Positions 42,095 to 51,147 are shown, numbered from the stretch's first letter. The stretch is 64,000 nucleotides of DNA from Paraburkholderia eburnea (GCF_002917095.1 NZ_PQGA01000017.1:62001-126000), one strand, 5' to 3'. Program-made: numbers and translations. The notes: a model not told the origin generated them from the sequence alone.

Positions 42095-43639
42095 TCAAAT
42101 GACGGCCTCGATCAGCATCGGGCCATGACGTTTCATCGCGCCAGCGAATGCGGTGTCGAAGGCAGCCGCCGATTCGACACGCACCGCTTCGACTCCCATC
42201 CCTTGTGCGAGCGCGACCCAGTCGAGCGTCGGATTTTCCAGATCGAACATGGAGGCGGCGTGCGCTCCATCGGTGCGGGCGTTCACGCGTTTGAGTTCAT
42301 TGGCGAGAATGCGGTAGCCGCGATTCGCGTAGATCACTGTCACGACGTCGATGTTTTCGCGCGCCTGGGTCCAGAGCGACTGGACCGTGTACATGGCGCT
42401 GCCGTCCCCCTGGAGATTGACGACCTTGCGCTCGGGGCAGGCGATGCCCGCTCCGACTGAGACGGGCATCATGCAGCCGATCGCGCCGCCCGTGAGGGTC
42501 AGCAGATCGTGCGGCGCGGCCGCTTCGGTCAAGCCGGAGTAGCCCATCGCCAGCGAGGCTTCTTCGGTGATGATGGCGTGCTCGGGAAGATGGCGCGCGA
42601 CGCTGCGCATGATGGTTTCGCCGTTGAGCACACCGTCCGGCGCGGCGTCGAACGATGCGCGCGGATTCGTTGCCGCGATGACCTGGCCGGCGCCGAGCGC
42701 ATCTGCGAGCGCAACGAGCGCCGCTGCCCCGTCTTCATGCGGATGCGCAAGCACGGCGATGCGGCAGCCTTGTGGCGTGAGCCAACTGGGCTTGTCCGGG
42801 TAGCCGAAGAAGCTGACGGGCGCCTGCGTGCCGACCAGCACGAGCAGTTCCGTGCCCGCGAGGAACTCGACCGCCTGTTCGGCGAAATAGGGCAGGCGCT
42901 CGACGCGCACACGGCCCGCGCCACGTTCGATGCGCGGCGCGAAGGTGTCGCAGAGCAGGCGTGCGCCGGTTTTGGCGGCGATGCGGCCGGCGGCGCGCAG
43001 GCCTTCGCCTTGCAGCGCGTTGCCGCGGAGCAGGAAGGCCGTGCGCGCGCCGCTTTGCGCAAGCGCGGCGATACGCTCGATCGTGGCGGCGTCCACGTGG
43101 GCCGGCGTCGGCACGGGCAGCGGCGCGGCGGCGCCGTCGGCGCTCGACCACGCGGTATCGGCGGGCAGGATCAGGGTAGCGATCTGCCCCGCGCCTGTGC
43201 GGGCGGCCTGCACCGCGCGCGCGGCGTCGGCGCCGACCGTCAGCGCACTCTTCGACGCATGAATCCAGTGCGAAACGGGGCGGGCGAAGCCGGGGATGTC
43301 GGAGGTGAGCGGCGCCTCGTACAGCGAGTGGCTGGACGCATGGTCGCCGACGATATTGACGACCGGGCTCGACGCGCGGCGCGCGTTGTGCAGATTCGCC
43401 AGGCCATTGGCCAGACCCGGGCCCAGATGCAGCAACGTGCAGGCGGGCTTGCCCGCCATCCGGCCGTAGCCATCGGCCGCGCCTGTCACGACGCCCTCGA
43501 ACAGGCCGAGCACCGGCCGCATGCCCGGCACTTCGTCCAGCGCCGCCACGAAATGCATCTCGGACGTGCCAGGATTGCCGAAGCAGACTTCCACTCCACT
43601 TGCCACCAGCGAACGCAACAGACTTTCAGCGCCGTTCAT
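42095..43639 (-). CDS. Thiamine-diphosphate enzyme, acetolactate-synthase-like
   Basis: A 514-residue ThDP-dependent enzyme. The catalytic Glu is in VCFGNPGTSEMHFVAAL; the cofactor motif GDG...N is LQGDGSAMYTVQSLWTQARE ending in IYAN. The middle domain is short and no FAD-binding pattern is obvious, so a benzoylformate/oxoacid decarboxylase-like activity is as likely as true acetolactate synthesis. The start MNGAESLLRSLVAS at 43639 matches the family; the frame extends nine codons further. It is the first gene of an operon with the ADC-family enzyme and is divergent from a LysR gene. Confidence 0.85.
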   Translation of the reverse strand: MNGAESLLRSLVASGVEVCFGNPGTSEMHFVAALDEVPGMRPVLGLFEGVVTGAADGYGRMAGKPACTLLHLGPGLANGLANLHNARRASSPVVNIVGDHASSHSLYEAPLTSDIPGFARPVSHWIHASKSALTVGADAARAVQAARTGAGQIATLILPADTAWSSADGAAAPLPVPTPAHVDAATIERIAALAQSGARTAFLLRGNALQGEGLRAAGRIAAKTGARLLCDTFAPRIERGAGRVRVERLPYFAEQAVEFLAGTELLVLVGTQAPVSFFGYPDKPSWLTPQGCRIAVLAHPHEDGAAALVALADALGAGQVIAATNPRASFDAAPDGVLNGETIMRSVARHLPEHAIITEEASLAMGYSGLTEAAAPHDLLTLTGGAIGCMMPVSVGAGIACPERKVVNLQGDGSAMYTVQSLWTQARENIDVVTVIYANRGYRILANELKRVNARTDGAHAASMFDLENPTLDWVALAQGMGVEAVRVESAAAFDTAFAGAMKRHGPMLIEAVI

Positions 43640-43788
43640 TTTGGACCACCTTATGTCGAAACCCATTTATCAGGCTTGGCGCCCGGGGTTTTTGGGGCGT
43701 CAGGACGTCGCGAAATCGACGTATGAGGTGATCCTAACTACGTCGGTACTATGCAAAAATACAGTCTGATCTGAAAAATTGTTACGTC

Positions 43789-44817
43789 ATGCGCAAGAAT
43801 CTCGAATATGGATTGCTCCACGCGATGAATGCTTTCGTGCGGGTGGTGGACGCGGGCAGCTTCACCGGCGCCGCGGAACACATGGCCCTGACGACGGCGC
43901 AGATCTCGCGGCTTGTGTCCGAGCTGGAAAACCGTCTGCAAACCAAGCTGTTGCAGCGCACGACGCGCCGTCTCGCGCTCACCAGCGCCGGCGAGCGTTA
44001 TGCCAACCAGTGCCGCACCATTCTCGATCTGGTCTCGGAAGCGGAAAGCGAGGCGAGCGGCGCGACCATCCAGCCATCCGGGCGGTTGCGCGTGCTGTGC
44101 ATGGCGAGTTTCGGCGATCGCTATGTAGTTCCCCTCGTTACGCGCTACTGCGCGCTGTATCCGGCGGTGACAGTCGAGTACGGAGTCTCGCAATACGTAC
44201 CGGACCTGCTCGCAGAAGGCGTGGACGTGAGCGTGTATTTGACGCGGCGTCTGCCGGATTCGAGCCTCGTCGCTCAACGTCTGGGTGCCGTGCATGGGTT
44301 GTTGTGCGCGTCGCCCGCGTATCTCGCGCAGCATGGCGCGCCGAAGAGCGTGGCCGATCTGGCCGGCCATGCCTGCCTGCGTCTCATCAATCCCTCGACC
44401 ACGCCGCATTGGGAATTGACCGATGGGCGCACGACGCACGCGTTCGAGCCTGCGGGGCCGCTGATCGGCGATCGTCCGGAAGCTGTTTTGCAGGCGGCGT
44501 GCGGCGGTCTGGGCATTGCCCTGCTGCCGGGTTTTGCCGCGCTGGACGCGCTGGAGCGCGGCGAGCTTGTGCATGTGCTGCCGCAGTGGCGTTCGCCGGA
44601 GGTGGATGTCTATGTGCTGATGCCGTCGAGAAAGTTTCTTGAGGCCAAGACCCGCGCATGGATCGAGTTGTTGAAGGCGGAATTGCCGCCCGTGCTCGAA
44701 CGCGACGCCGCATGGATTGAAGCCAACGCCAGGCACATCGAAGACGTAAAGCCGCTCAAGTCGAAGCGTCGCGCGAACCGGTCGGGAACCTCATCCACAC
44801 GTCGGCCAAAACTGTAA
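43789..44817 (+). CDS. LysR-family regulator divergent from the ThDP operon
   Basis: A 342-residue LysR protein; the winged helix is MNAFVRVVDAGSFTGAAEHM followed by ALTTAQISRLVSELENRLQT and LLQRTTRRLALTSAGERY, and the effector domain includes LPGFAALDALERGELVHVLP. A basic C-terminal tail (KPLKSKRRANRSG) is longer than usual. The gene faces away from the ThDP/ADC operon with a 149-bp shared region, the standard place for LysR control of a divergent operon. It probably senses an intermediate of that pathway. Confidence 0.88.
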   Translation: MRKNLEYGLLHAMNAFVRVVDAGSFTGAAEHMALTTAQISRLVSELENRLQTKLLQRTTRRLALTSAGERYANQCRTILDLVSEAESEASGATIQPSGRLRVLCMASFGDRYVVPLVTRYCALYPAVTVEYGVSQYVPDLLAEGVDVSVYLTRRLPDSSLVAQRLGAVHGLLCASPAYLAQHGAPKSVADLAGHACLRLINPSTTPHWELTDGRTTHAFEPAGPLIGDRPEAVLQAACGGLGIALLPGFAALDALERGELVHVLPQWRSPEVDVYVLMPSRKFLEAKTRAWIELLKAELPPVLERDAAWIEANARHIEDVKPLKSKRRANRSGTSSTRRPKL

Positions 44818-44962
44818 TTGTCCAGTTAAGCCGGTGCGATAGGATAGGTATCCCGAAACGGGGTGCGGTCACGGCGGCTTTTTCAAATTGCTTTCGATTT
44901 GCGGCGGCTTACCGTTCGCCCCGTACGGACCTTTCCTCTCGCTGCCAGAACCGGGCCTGTTC

Positions 44963-46040
44963 ATGCCTGGCGCCGTCGCTTTGTTGGGAACCCTGATCGT
45001 CTCCTGTCTGATCAGTGTGGCCGTGCTGGGCTCGCTGGCCCGCACCGCCTTGTCTGGCGTGATCCGCTGGTGTCTGGGCTATGCGCTGCTGGCTGCGGCC
45101 TCGTGCTGGATCCTGATCGCTGGTGCGCAGGGCCGCGCCATCACCATCGTTGACGTCTCGTTCGCCACGCTGGGCGCGGTGTTGTTGCTCGTGCAGGGCA
45201 CGCGCTGTTTTTTCGGTATGCCTCCCGTGCGGCGCGACGAATGCCTGGCGCTGTTCGTTCATCGCCCAATATCGGCGCGCGCGCTACGCTTGCCGGCTGA
45301 TCGCCGTGTCGGCGTGGCTAGGCGCATTGGTCTACTTCGCGCGTATCGTCGCGATTGTCTCAGGCAGGATGCCGACGCTCTCGTTCATACAGCCGTCGCC
45401 GTGGAATGTCGTGCTGCTCGGTCTTGCGATCGTCACTTTGCTTTGCATGTCGACGGGCATGGTCATGCTCGCGCACGAGCGCATTCTCCGGCGCATGGAA
45501 AAGCTCGCGACCATCGATGAACTGACCGGCGCGCTGACGCGTCGCGCTTTCATGGAAAGAGCCAACGCTTTGCTCGGTGTCGTGCGTGCGCGGGGCGACC
45601 CGTTGTCGATCGCGATTCTCGACATCGACAAGTTCAAGGCCGTCAACGACAGCTCCGGCCATGCGGTCGGCGATCGGCTGCTTGCCCAGGTATCGTCGGC
45701 GGTGTCCGGGCGCTTGAGGGCGTGCGAACTGTTCGGGCGGCTGGGCGGCGAGGAGTTCGCGGTGCTGTTCGCACATGCGGACAAGGACGATACGCTAAGG
45801 ATGACGAACGAATTGCGTATTGCGGTGGAGAGATCGTCGACGGACGGGGTGAGCTGTACGCTCAGCGCGGGCGTCGATGGAATCGGCGCGCACGATACGC
45901 TGGAGAGCGCCATCGTGCGCGCCGACGACGCCCTTTATGTTGCGAAGGCGTCGGGACGCAATCGCGTCACCATGGCGGCCCGGACGAACGTGGCAGGCGC
46001 CGTATGCGTCGCCGAGCCACGTCGCCCCGAGTCTGCCTGA
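44963..46040 (+). pseudogene. Diguanylate cyclase interrupted by a 4-bp duplication
   Basis: The N-terminal membrane part (MPGAVALLGTLIVSCLISVA, then further helices) is in one frame up to about 45260; the rest (FIAQYRRARYACRLIAVSAW, the helix LIAVSAWLGALVYFARIVAI and the GGDEF domain) is in another. The junction is CTGTTCGTTCATCGCC at 45251-45266: GTTC is present twice (45253-45256 and 45257-45260), and removing one copy joins the frames as LFIAQYRR. The catalytic motif is GGEEF (45744-45758), which is active-type; five residues before it stands RACE, so the inhibitory RxxD site is altered. The domain would make c-di-GMP at the inner membrane. As sequenced, translation stops early, unless the duplication is a sequencing error or reversible. 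Confidence 0.72.
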
Positions 46041-46056
46041 GGCTCAGGCTCGCTCC

Positions 46057-47178
46057 TTAGACCAGTTCGCGCAGCGCCGCGGGTTCGAAACCGTGCAGGC
46101 CTTCGGCGTCGCCCTCGCGCACCTTGGCGACCCAGCGCGGATCGGACAGCAGCGCGCGGCCCACCGCGATCAGATCGAACTCGTTGCGCTCCATGCGCTC
46201 AAGCAGACGGTCCAGACCCACGCTGGTCGAACTCTCGCCGCCGAACGCCGCCATGAAGTCGCCCGACAGACCGACCGAGCCCACGCTGATGGTCGCCGCA
46301 CCGGTGAGTTTCTTGGCCCAACCGGCGAAGTTAAGACCCGACTCGCCGTCGATTTCCGGGAATTCCGGCTCCCAGAAGCGGCGTTGCGAGCAGTGCAGCA
46401 CGTTGGCGCCGGCCGCGACGAGCGGTTCGAGCCACTGGGCCATTTCCTGCGGCGTGAGCGCCAGGCGAGCCTTGTAGTCCTGCTGCTTCCACTGGCTCAG
46501 GCGGATCACGATCGGGAAATCCGGGCCGACCGCCGCACGCACGGCCGCGACGATTTCCGCCGCGAAACGCGCGCGCTCGCCGATGCTCGGACCGCCATAG
46601 CGATCATCGCGCTGGTTGCTGCCGGACCAGAAGAACTGGTCGATCAGATAGCCGTGCGCGCCGTGCAGCTCGATCGTGTCGAAGCCGAGTCGTTTCGCGT
46701 CGGCGGCGGCCTGGGCGAACGCTGCGATCGTATCGGCGATATCGGCGTCGGCCATCGCGACGCCGCGCTGAACGCCCGGAGCGTCGATGCCCGACGGGCT
46801 TTCGACCGGCGCATCGGGCGTCCAGTCGCTCATGAAGCTCTTGACCGCGCCCGTGTGCCAGAGTTGCGGGCCCATCTTGCCGCCCGCCGCATGCACTTCG
46901 TCGATCACGTGTTGCCAGCCCGCGAGCGCCTTGTCGCCGTGGAAGAACGGAATGCCGGGATCGTTGCGCGAGGCGGGGCGGTTCACGACGGTGCCTTCGG
47001 AGAGGATCAGACCCACGCCGCCTTCCGCGCGACGCCGGTAGTAGGCGGCGTTGTGCGAACCGGGGATGCCCTCAGGAGCGAACGAGCGGGTCATCGGCGC
47101 CATGACGATGCGGTTCGGCAAGGTCAGCGAGCCGATGGTGAAGGGCTGAAACAGGATATCGGACGAAAACGACGGCAT
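46057..47178 (-). CDS. Old yellow enzyme-family NADH:flavin oxidoreductase
   Basis: A 373-residue FMN-dependent ene-reductase. The N-terminus LFQPFTIGSLTLPNRIVMAP and the barrel motif ELHGAHGYLIDQFFWSGSNQR are characteristic (His pair in HGAH binds the substrate oxyanion). RFAAEIVAAVRAAVGPDFPI and the ADIGVGRALLSDPRW-like end (LIAVGRALLSDPRWVAKV) complete the family. It reduces alpha,beta-unsaturated carbonyls, nitro compounds or quinones. It is divergent from an HxlR regulator gene with a 139-bp shared region holding a clear palindrome, so induction by reactive electrophiles is likely. Confidence 0.92.
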   Translation of the reverse strand: MPSFSSDILFQPFTIGSLTLPNRIVMAPMTRSFAPEGIPGSHNAAYYRRRAEGGVGLILSEGTVVNRPASRNDPGIPFFHGDKALAGWQHVIDEVHAAGGKMGPQLWHTGAVKSFMSDWTPDAPVESPSGIDAPGVQRGVAMADADIADTIAAFAQAAADAKRLGFDTIELHGAHGYLIDQFFWSGSNQRDDRYGGPSIGERARFAAEIVAAVRAAVGPDFPIVIRLSQWKQQDYKARLALTPQEMAQWLEPLVAAGANVLHCSQRRFWEPEFPEIDGESGLNFAGWAKKLTGAATISVGSVGLSGDFMAAFGGESSTSVGLDRLLERMERNEFDLIAVGRALLSDPRWVAKVREGDAEGLHGFEPAALRELV

Positions 47179-47251
47179 GGAAAAGAGGCTCCGTGTCGAT
47201 TGAGTTGGGTTGTGTCGGTGGGAATTCCGTGGAATTCAGCGGCACCCCGAA

Positions 47252-47270
47252 TGGTATATTCTGGATACCA
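47252..47270. promoter_or_regulatory. Palindromic operator TGGTAT-N7-ATACCA
   Basis: A perfect 6-bp inverted repeat in the divergent region between the old yellow enzyme and HxlR genes, 48 bp before the hxlR start. It is the likely HxlR-dimer site. Confidence 0.65.
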
Positions 47271-47317
47271 GACGTCAATAACGCACTTTGTTTCGCCCAG
47301 GTATCTTTGAGGAAACC

Positions 47318-47692
47318 ATGTCCGACTGCCGAGAGCATTTTTCTGTGAATTGTCCGAGCCGGCTGCTGTTCGACCAGATCGCCGACAAGTGGTCGATGAT
47401 GATCCTGACCGTGCTCGATGGCGGACCGCTGCGTTTTAACGCGATCAAACGCCATCTGGAAGGCGTCACGCAAAAAGCGCTCACGCAATGTCTGCGGCGG
47501 CTGGAGCGCAACGGCCTGGTTTCTCGACGGGTCATTCCCGTGTCGCCAGTCGCGGTCGAGTATGAAATCACGCCGCTCGGGCGCTCGCTACAGGCGCCGT
47601 TCAAGGCTCTTTACGGGTGGACGCTGCGCAATATGGACGCCGTGGAAGCGGCGCGCGCGGCGTTCGATGCGCGGATGGAAAGCGCCGGCTAA
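47318..47692 (+). CDS. HxlR-family transcriptional regulator
   Basis: A 124-residue winged-helix regulator: CPSRLLFDQIADKWSMMILT, VLDGGPLRFNAIKRHLEGVT and KALTQCLRRLERNGLVSRRV are the HxlR core. Cys residues near the N-terminus (SDCREHFSVNCPS) could sense electrophiles or oxidants, as in the HypR/QorR members. The start at 47318 follows GAGGAAACC; the longer frame from 47288 is not supported. It almost certainly controls the divergent ene-reductase gene. Confidence 0.9.
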   Translation: MSDCREHFSVNCPSRLLFDQIADKWSMMILTVLDGGPLRFNAIKRHLEGVTQKALTQCLRRLERNGLVSRRVIPVSPVAVEYEITPLGRSLQAPFKALYGWTLRNMDAVEAARAAFDARMESAG

Positions 47693-47756
47693 AGCTGCGG
47701 CACGCCGCATCAGGTAAAACAGGGTTGACAACGCTCGCTCTTATAATTAACGTTCG

Positions 47757-47773
47757 TTTACTGAACGATCGTT
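47757..47773. promoter_or_regulatory. TetR-type operator before the SDR gene
   Basis: TTTACTGAACGATCGTT, 16 bp before the SDR ATG. Its reverse complement AACGATCGTTCAGTAAA closely matches the sequence before the tetR gene at 49146-49163. It includes the palindrome GAACGATCGTTC (47763-47774). Confidence 0.65.
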
Positions 47774-47789
47774 CTATAAAGGAGGCAGC

Positions 47790-48530
47790 ATGGAGTCAGA
47801 CAACTCGCGCCCGAAGGTCGCGCTCGTGATTGGCGCGGGCGACGCCACGGGAGGCGCGATTGCCGCCCGGTTTGCCCGCGAAGGCTATATCGCCTGCGTG
47901 GTCCGGCGCTCGGCAGAGAAGTTGGAGCCGCTGGTCAATCGCATCCGCGAGGAGGGAGGCCAAGCCTATGGCTACGGGAGCGACGCGCGCAAGGAAGAGG
48001 ATGTCGTCGCGCTGATCGAGCGCGTGGAGGCCGAACATGGCCCGATCGAGGCCATGGTGTTCAACATCGGCGCCAATGTGCCGTGCAGCATCCTGGAAGA
48101 GACGGCGCGCAAGTACTTCAAGATCTGGGAAATGGCCTGCCTGAGCGCGTTTCTCAACGGTCGTGAAGTGGCCAAACGCATGGTGGAGCGCGGACGCGGC
48201 ACGATTCTGTTCACTGGCGCTACGGCGAGCCTGAGAGGTTCGGCGAATTTCGCGGCGTTTTCCGGTGCGAAACATGCGCTTCGCGCACTCGCGCAAAGTA
48301 TGGCCAGAGAATTAGGACCACGTAATATTCATGTCGCGCACGTGATTGTCGATGGCGCAATCGATACGGAATTTATCCGCACGACGTTTCCGGAGCGCTA
48401 CGCGTTGAAGGAACAGGACGGCATCCTCAATCCGGAACATATCGCTGAAAACTACTGGTATCTGCACCAGCAGCCGCGCGACGCCTGGACCTTCGAACTG
48501 GATCTGCGCCCCTATATGGAGCGCTGGTAA
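47790..48530 (+). CDS. SDR-family protein without the catalytic Tyr
   Basis: A 246-residue short-chain dehydrogenase/reductase-fold protein. The coenzyme loop is VIGAGDATGGAIAARFAREG and FNIGAN stands in place of the usual NNAG. The active-site helix reads ANFAAFSGAKHALRAL: the Lys is present, but the Tyr of YxxxK is Phe. Either another residue serves, as in some atypical SDRs, or the protein is a reductase of an easily reduced substrate or a non-enzymatic partner. The gene has a GGAGG ribosome-binding site and a TetR operator just upstream, and is followed, convergent, by the tetR gene eight bases past its stop. Confidence 0.85.
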   Translation: MESDNSRPKVALVIGAGDATGGAIAARFAREGYIACVVRRSAEKLEPLVNRIREEGGQAYGYGSDARKEEDVVALIERVEAEHGPIEAMVFNIGANVPCSILEETARKYFKIWEMACLSAFLNGREVAKRMVERGRGTILFTGATASLRGSANFAAFSGAKHALRALAQSMARELGPRNIHVAHVIVDGAIDTEFIRTTFPERYALKEQDGILNPEHIAENYWYLHQQPRDAWTFELDLRPYMERW

Positions 48531-48538
48531 TTCCGCTG

Positions 48539-49108
48539 TTATTTGAGCTTGTCGAGGTCGAGCGCCTCTGCGAGGAAGCGCCGGCTCGAAGCAAGAATGT
48601 CGCGGCGTGTGCGTTCGCTCTCAACCGTGCGGGCCAGCAGAAGGGCGCCGACACACTGGGCGATGACTGCCCAGGCGGTTTCCGGATCGTCGATTTGCGA
48701 GCCCCAGCTCTTCTGAATGCGCTTGAGCGATTTCTCGACTTCGGCGCGCGCCTCGGGCGTGGCGCGCGCGATTTCCGCGCCGAGTGCCGGCAGGGCGCAA
48801 CCCGATTCAGGATGCAGCGCGTGAGAGGTGCTCAGGTAACTGCGCAGCCGCTTCGCGAGATCGCCATCCGGTGCATTGTCGTCGCTCGCGAGCAAGTCGG
48901 CGCTATTGGACGCTTCCTCGCTTACCAGCGCATCGAAAAGCGCCTGTTTGGAGGGGAAGTGGGTGTAAAACGCGGCGCCGGTCAGGCCAATCGACGCCAT
49001 CAACGCATCGATACCCGTGGACGCGAAGCCGTCCTGCTTCGCGATCGCGCGGCTGCTCTCAATGAGCTTGCGTCGCGTTTCTTCCTTGTGAGAGCTTGAA
49101 TAGCGCAT
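48539..49108 (-). CDS. TetR-family regulator
   Basis: A 189-residue repressor. The helix-turn-helix is KEETRRKLIESSRAIAKQDG, then IDALMASIGLTGAAFYTHFP and SKQALFDALV; the ligand domain resembles the AcrR-type (ESGCALPALGAEIARATPEA). It is convergent with the SDR gene it probably controls. A near-copy of the operator before the SDR gene also precedes its own start, so it is likely autoregulated. The ligand is unknown. Confidence 0.9.
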   Translation of the reverse strand: MRYSSSHKEETRRKLIESSRAIAKQDGFASTGIDALMASIGLTGAAFYTHFPSKQALFDALVSEEASNSADLLASDDNAPDGDLAKRLRSYLSTSHALHPESGCALPALGAEIARATPEARAEVEKSLKRIQKSWGSQIDDPETAWAVIAQCVGALLLARTVESERTRRDILASSRRFLAEALDLDKLK

Positions 49109-49145
49109 GGCGGTTTCCGGATTGACCCACCAGGCAGAATAGCAT

Positions 49146-49163
49146 AACCGTCGTTCAGTTAAA
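49146..49163. promoter_or_regulatory. TetR-type operator before tetR
   Basis: AACCGTCGTTCAGTTAAA, 38 bp before the tetR ATG; shares TCGTTCAGT and flanking A-runs with the reverse complement of 47757-47773. It also lies 81 bp before the isomerase gene, so that gene may be under the same control. Confidence 0.6.
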
Positions 49164-49243
49164 GAGTGTTCATCTATAGCCTTGAATTGCCGAAGGCCGC
49201 TGGCGTTTGGCGATGGCGAGGCACGACATGGGGAGACAGGCGA

Positions 49244-49831
49244 ATGAAAAACGTCGAGTTTTATTTTGATTTCGGCAGTCCCGCGAGTTATCTCGCGTGG
49301 ACCCAGCTACCCGCCATCGCGGCGCAGCATGACGCGCGGCTCGTCTATCGGCCGGTCCTGCTGGGAGGCATCCACAAAGCGACCAACAATGCTTCTCCGG
49401 CCACCATTGCGTCCAAGGGCGCGTGGATGCAGGTGGATCTGGCGCGTTTCGCCCGGCGCTATGGCGTTCAGTTTCGGTATAACCCGCATTTTCCGATCAA
49501 TACCTTGATGCTCATGCGCGCCGCGACGGGCCTGCAGATGCAGGACGAGGCGCTGTTCCTGCAATACGTCGATGTCGTGTATCGCGCGATGTGGGAGCAG
49601 CCGCGCAACATGGCCGATCCGACGACCATCGCAGAAGTGCTCGCCGCGGGAGGCCTCGACGTGTCGTTGCTGTTGCAGTTGACGGAAAGCCCTGCCGTGA
49701 AGGCAAAGCTGAAAGAGGACACTGAGGCGGCGGTGGCGCGCGGCCTCTTTGGCGCGCCGACGATGTTCGTCGGCAACGAGATGTTCTTTGGGCAGGATCG
49801 ACTCGATTTCGTCAAGGAAGCGCTGAGCTAG
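49244..49831 (+). CDS. 2-hydroxychromene-2-carboxylate isomerase-like (GST kappa) protein
   Basis: A 195-residue DsbA-fold enzyme. KNVEFYFDFGSPASYLAWTQ carries the Ser of the GSPxSY motif that activates glutathione in place of a CxxC; VYRPVLLGGIHKATNN and VARGLFGAPTMFVGNEMFFG are family stretches. Such enzymes isomerise 2-hydroxychromene-2-carboxylate in naphthalene-type degradation or act as glutathione transferases on other substrates. GGGGAGA precedes the ATG at 49244. With no other naphthalene genes nearby, the substrate is open. Confidence 0.88.
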   Translation: MKNVEFYFDFGSPASYLAWTQLPAIAAQHDARLVYRPVLLGGIHKATNNASPATIASKGAWMQVDLARFARRYGVQFRYNPHFPINTLMLMRAATGLQMQDEALFLQYVDVVYRAMWEQPRNMADPTTIAEVLAAGGLDVSLLLQLTESPAVKAKLKEDTEAAVARGLFGAPTMFVGNEMFFGQDRLDFVKEALS

Positions 49832-49984
49832 CAGGCAATCCGGCGCAGCCACGCGCCATATCCTACCCACCCAGGGGGGCGTCCCCTGAACCGTCTCCGA
49901 TTAACCTCATAAACGGCCAAGCTGCGCCTGCGATCGAGCGCAAGCGCCAACGTAAAAAGCAAGACGCACAATGAGGAGATGAGG

Positions 49985-51139
49985 ATGGGTGTGCTAAGTG
50001 GTATTCGCGTGCTGGAATTCGAAGCGATCGGGCCCGCGCCGTTCGCTGCCATGCTGCTGGCCGATATGGGGGCGGACGTCCTTCGCATCGACCGGCCGCA
50101 GGCGCCCGACGACCTCGGGCCCAGGCGTTCCGGCAAGATCGTCAACGTTCCGGGGCGTGGCCGGCGCTCGGTCACCCTGGATCTCAAGGAGTCCAGCGCG
50201 ATCGAGGCGGCGCTCGAACTGATGTCGACGGCCGATGTCGTGATCGAAGGCTTTCGGCCCGGCACATTGGAGCGCCTGGGATTGGGCCCGGATCTGGCCC
50301 TGGCACGCAATCCCAGGCTCGTTTATGGCCGTATGACCGGCTGGGGGCAGAGTGGCCCGCTCGCCGCACGCGCGGGCCACGACCTCAACTACGTAGCCTT
50401 GTCGGGCGTGTTGTCGGGAATCGGGCGGGCAGGCGAGGCGCCCGTGCCGCCGCTCAACCTGGTTGGCGACTACGGCGGGGGCGGCATGTTGCTCGCGCTG
50501 GGTGTGGTCGCGGCCCTGTTCAACGTGCAGCGCGGCGGGTGCGGGCAGGTGGTGGATGCGGCGATGGTCGAGGGCGCTGCGCAACTGGGCTCGGTGATCT
50601 GGGGGCTGCTCGCATCCGGACACTGGAACGAACAGCGCGAAAGCAATCTGCTCGACGGTGGCACGCCATGGTATGACAGCTACCGCACTAAAGACGGCCA
50701 CTACATGTCGGTGGGAGCCGTCGAGTCCAGATTCTATGGACAACTGATCGAAAAGCTCGGGCTGGCTGACGCGGATCTGCCGAAACAGCATGATCGAAAT
50801 GGTTGGCCCATTCTGCGCGAGCGGTTCACCGCTGCGTTTCTTGGCCGCACGCGCGATGAGTGGTGTGCGATCTTCGATGGTTCCGATGCGTGCGTTGCAC
50901 CCGTGTTGACGTTCTCGGAAGCCCCTTCGCATCCACATAATCGCGCGCGGGCGAGCTTTGTGGAAATCGCCGGCGTTATGCAACCGGCTCCGGCGCCGCG
51001 CTTTTCGGCGACACCTTCGGTTGCCGGCGCGCCCGCGCCGGAGCGCGGCGAGCACGGTCATGCGGCGCTGTGCGACTGGGGTTTCGACACCGCATCGATT
51101 GCGCGGCTGCGAGCGCTCGGACTCGGCTACCGCGATTGA
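49985..51139 (+). CDS. CaiB/BaiF CoA-transferase family protein
   Basis: A 384-residue family III CoA-transferase or alpha-methylacyl-CoA racemase. MGVLSGIRVLEFEAIGPAPF, AAMLLADMGADVLRIDRPQA and the catalytic Asp in NLVGDYGGGGMLLALGV are family hallmarks. The sequence is closer in style to racemases (AMACR), which epimerise 2-methyl branched acyl-CoAs, than to CoA-transferases. The second ATG (49985) is preferred because GAGGAG is then six bases upstream; the ATG at 49979 has no spacing. It converges with the acyl-CoA degradation operon and could supply the correct stereoisomer for it. Confidence 0.87.
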   Translation: MGVLSGIRVLEFEAIGPAPFAAMLLADMGADVLRIDRPQAPDDLGPRRSGKIVNVPGRGRRSVTLDLKESSAIEAALELMSTADVVIEGFRPGTLERLGLGPDLALARNPRLVYGRMTGWGQSGPLAARAGHDLNYVALSGVLSGIGRAGEAPVPPLNLVGDYGGGGMLLALGVVAALFNVQRGGCGQVVDAAMVEGAAQLGSVIWGLLASGHWNEQRESNLLDGGTPWYDSYRTKDGHYMSVGAVESRFYGQLIEKLGLADADLPKQHDRNGWPILRERFTAAFLGRTRDEWCAIFDGSDACVAPVLTFSEAPSHPHNRARASFVEIAGVMQPAPAPRFSATPSVAGAPAPERGEHGHAALCDWGFDTASIARLRALGLGYRD

Positions 51140-51147
51140 AGAAACCG

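Noticed and set aside
45877..47310. 477-codon plus-strand frame
   Set aside because: Mirrors the old yellow enzyme gene on the other strand, which has full family motifs.
47725..47747. TTGACA and TATAAT before the SDR gene as one promoter
   Set aside because: Only 11 bp lie between them, too short for sigma-70; each may belong to another pairing.
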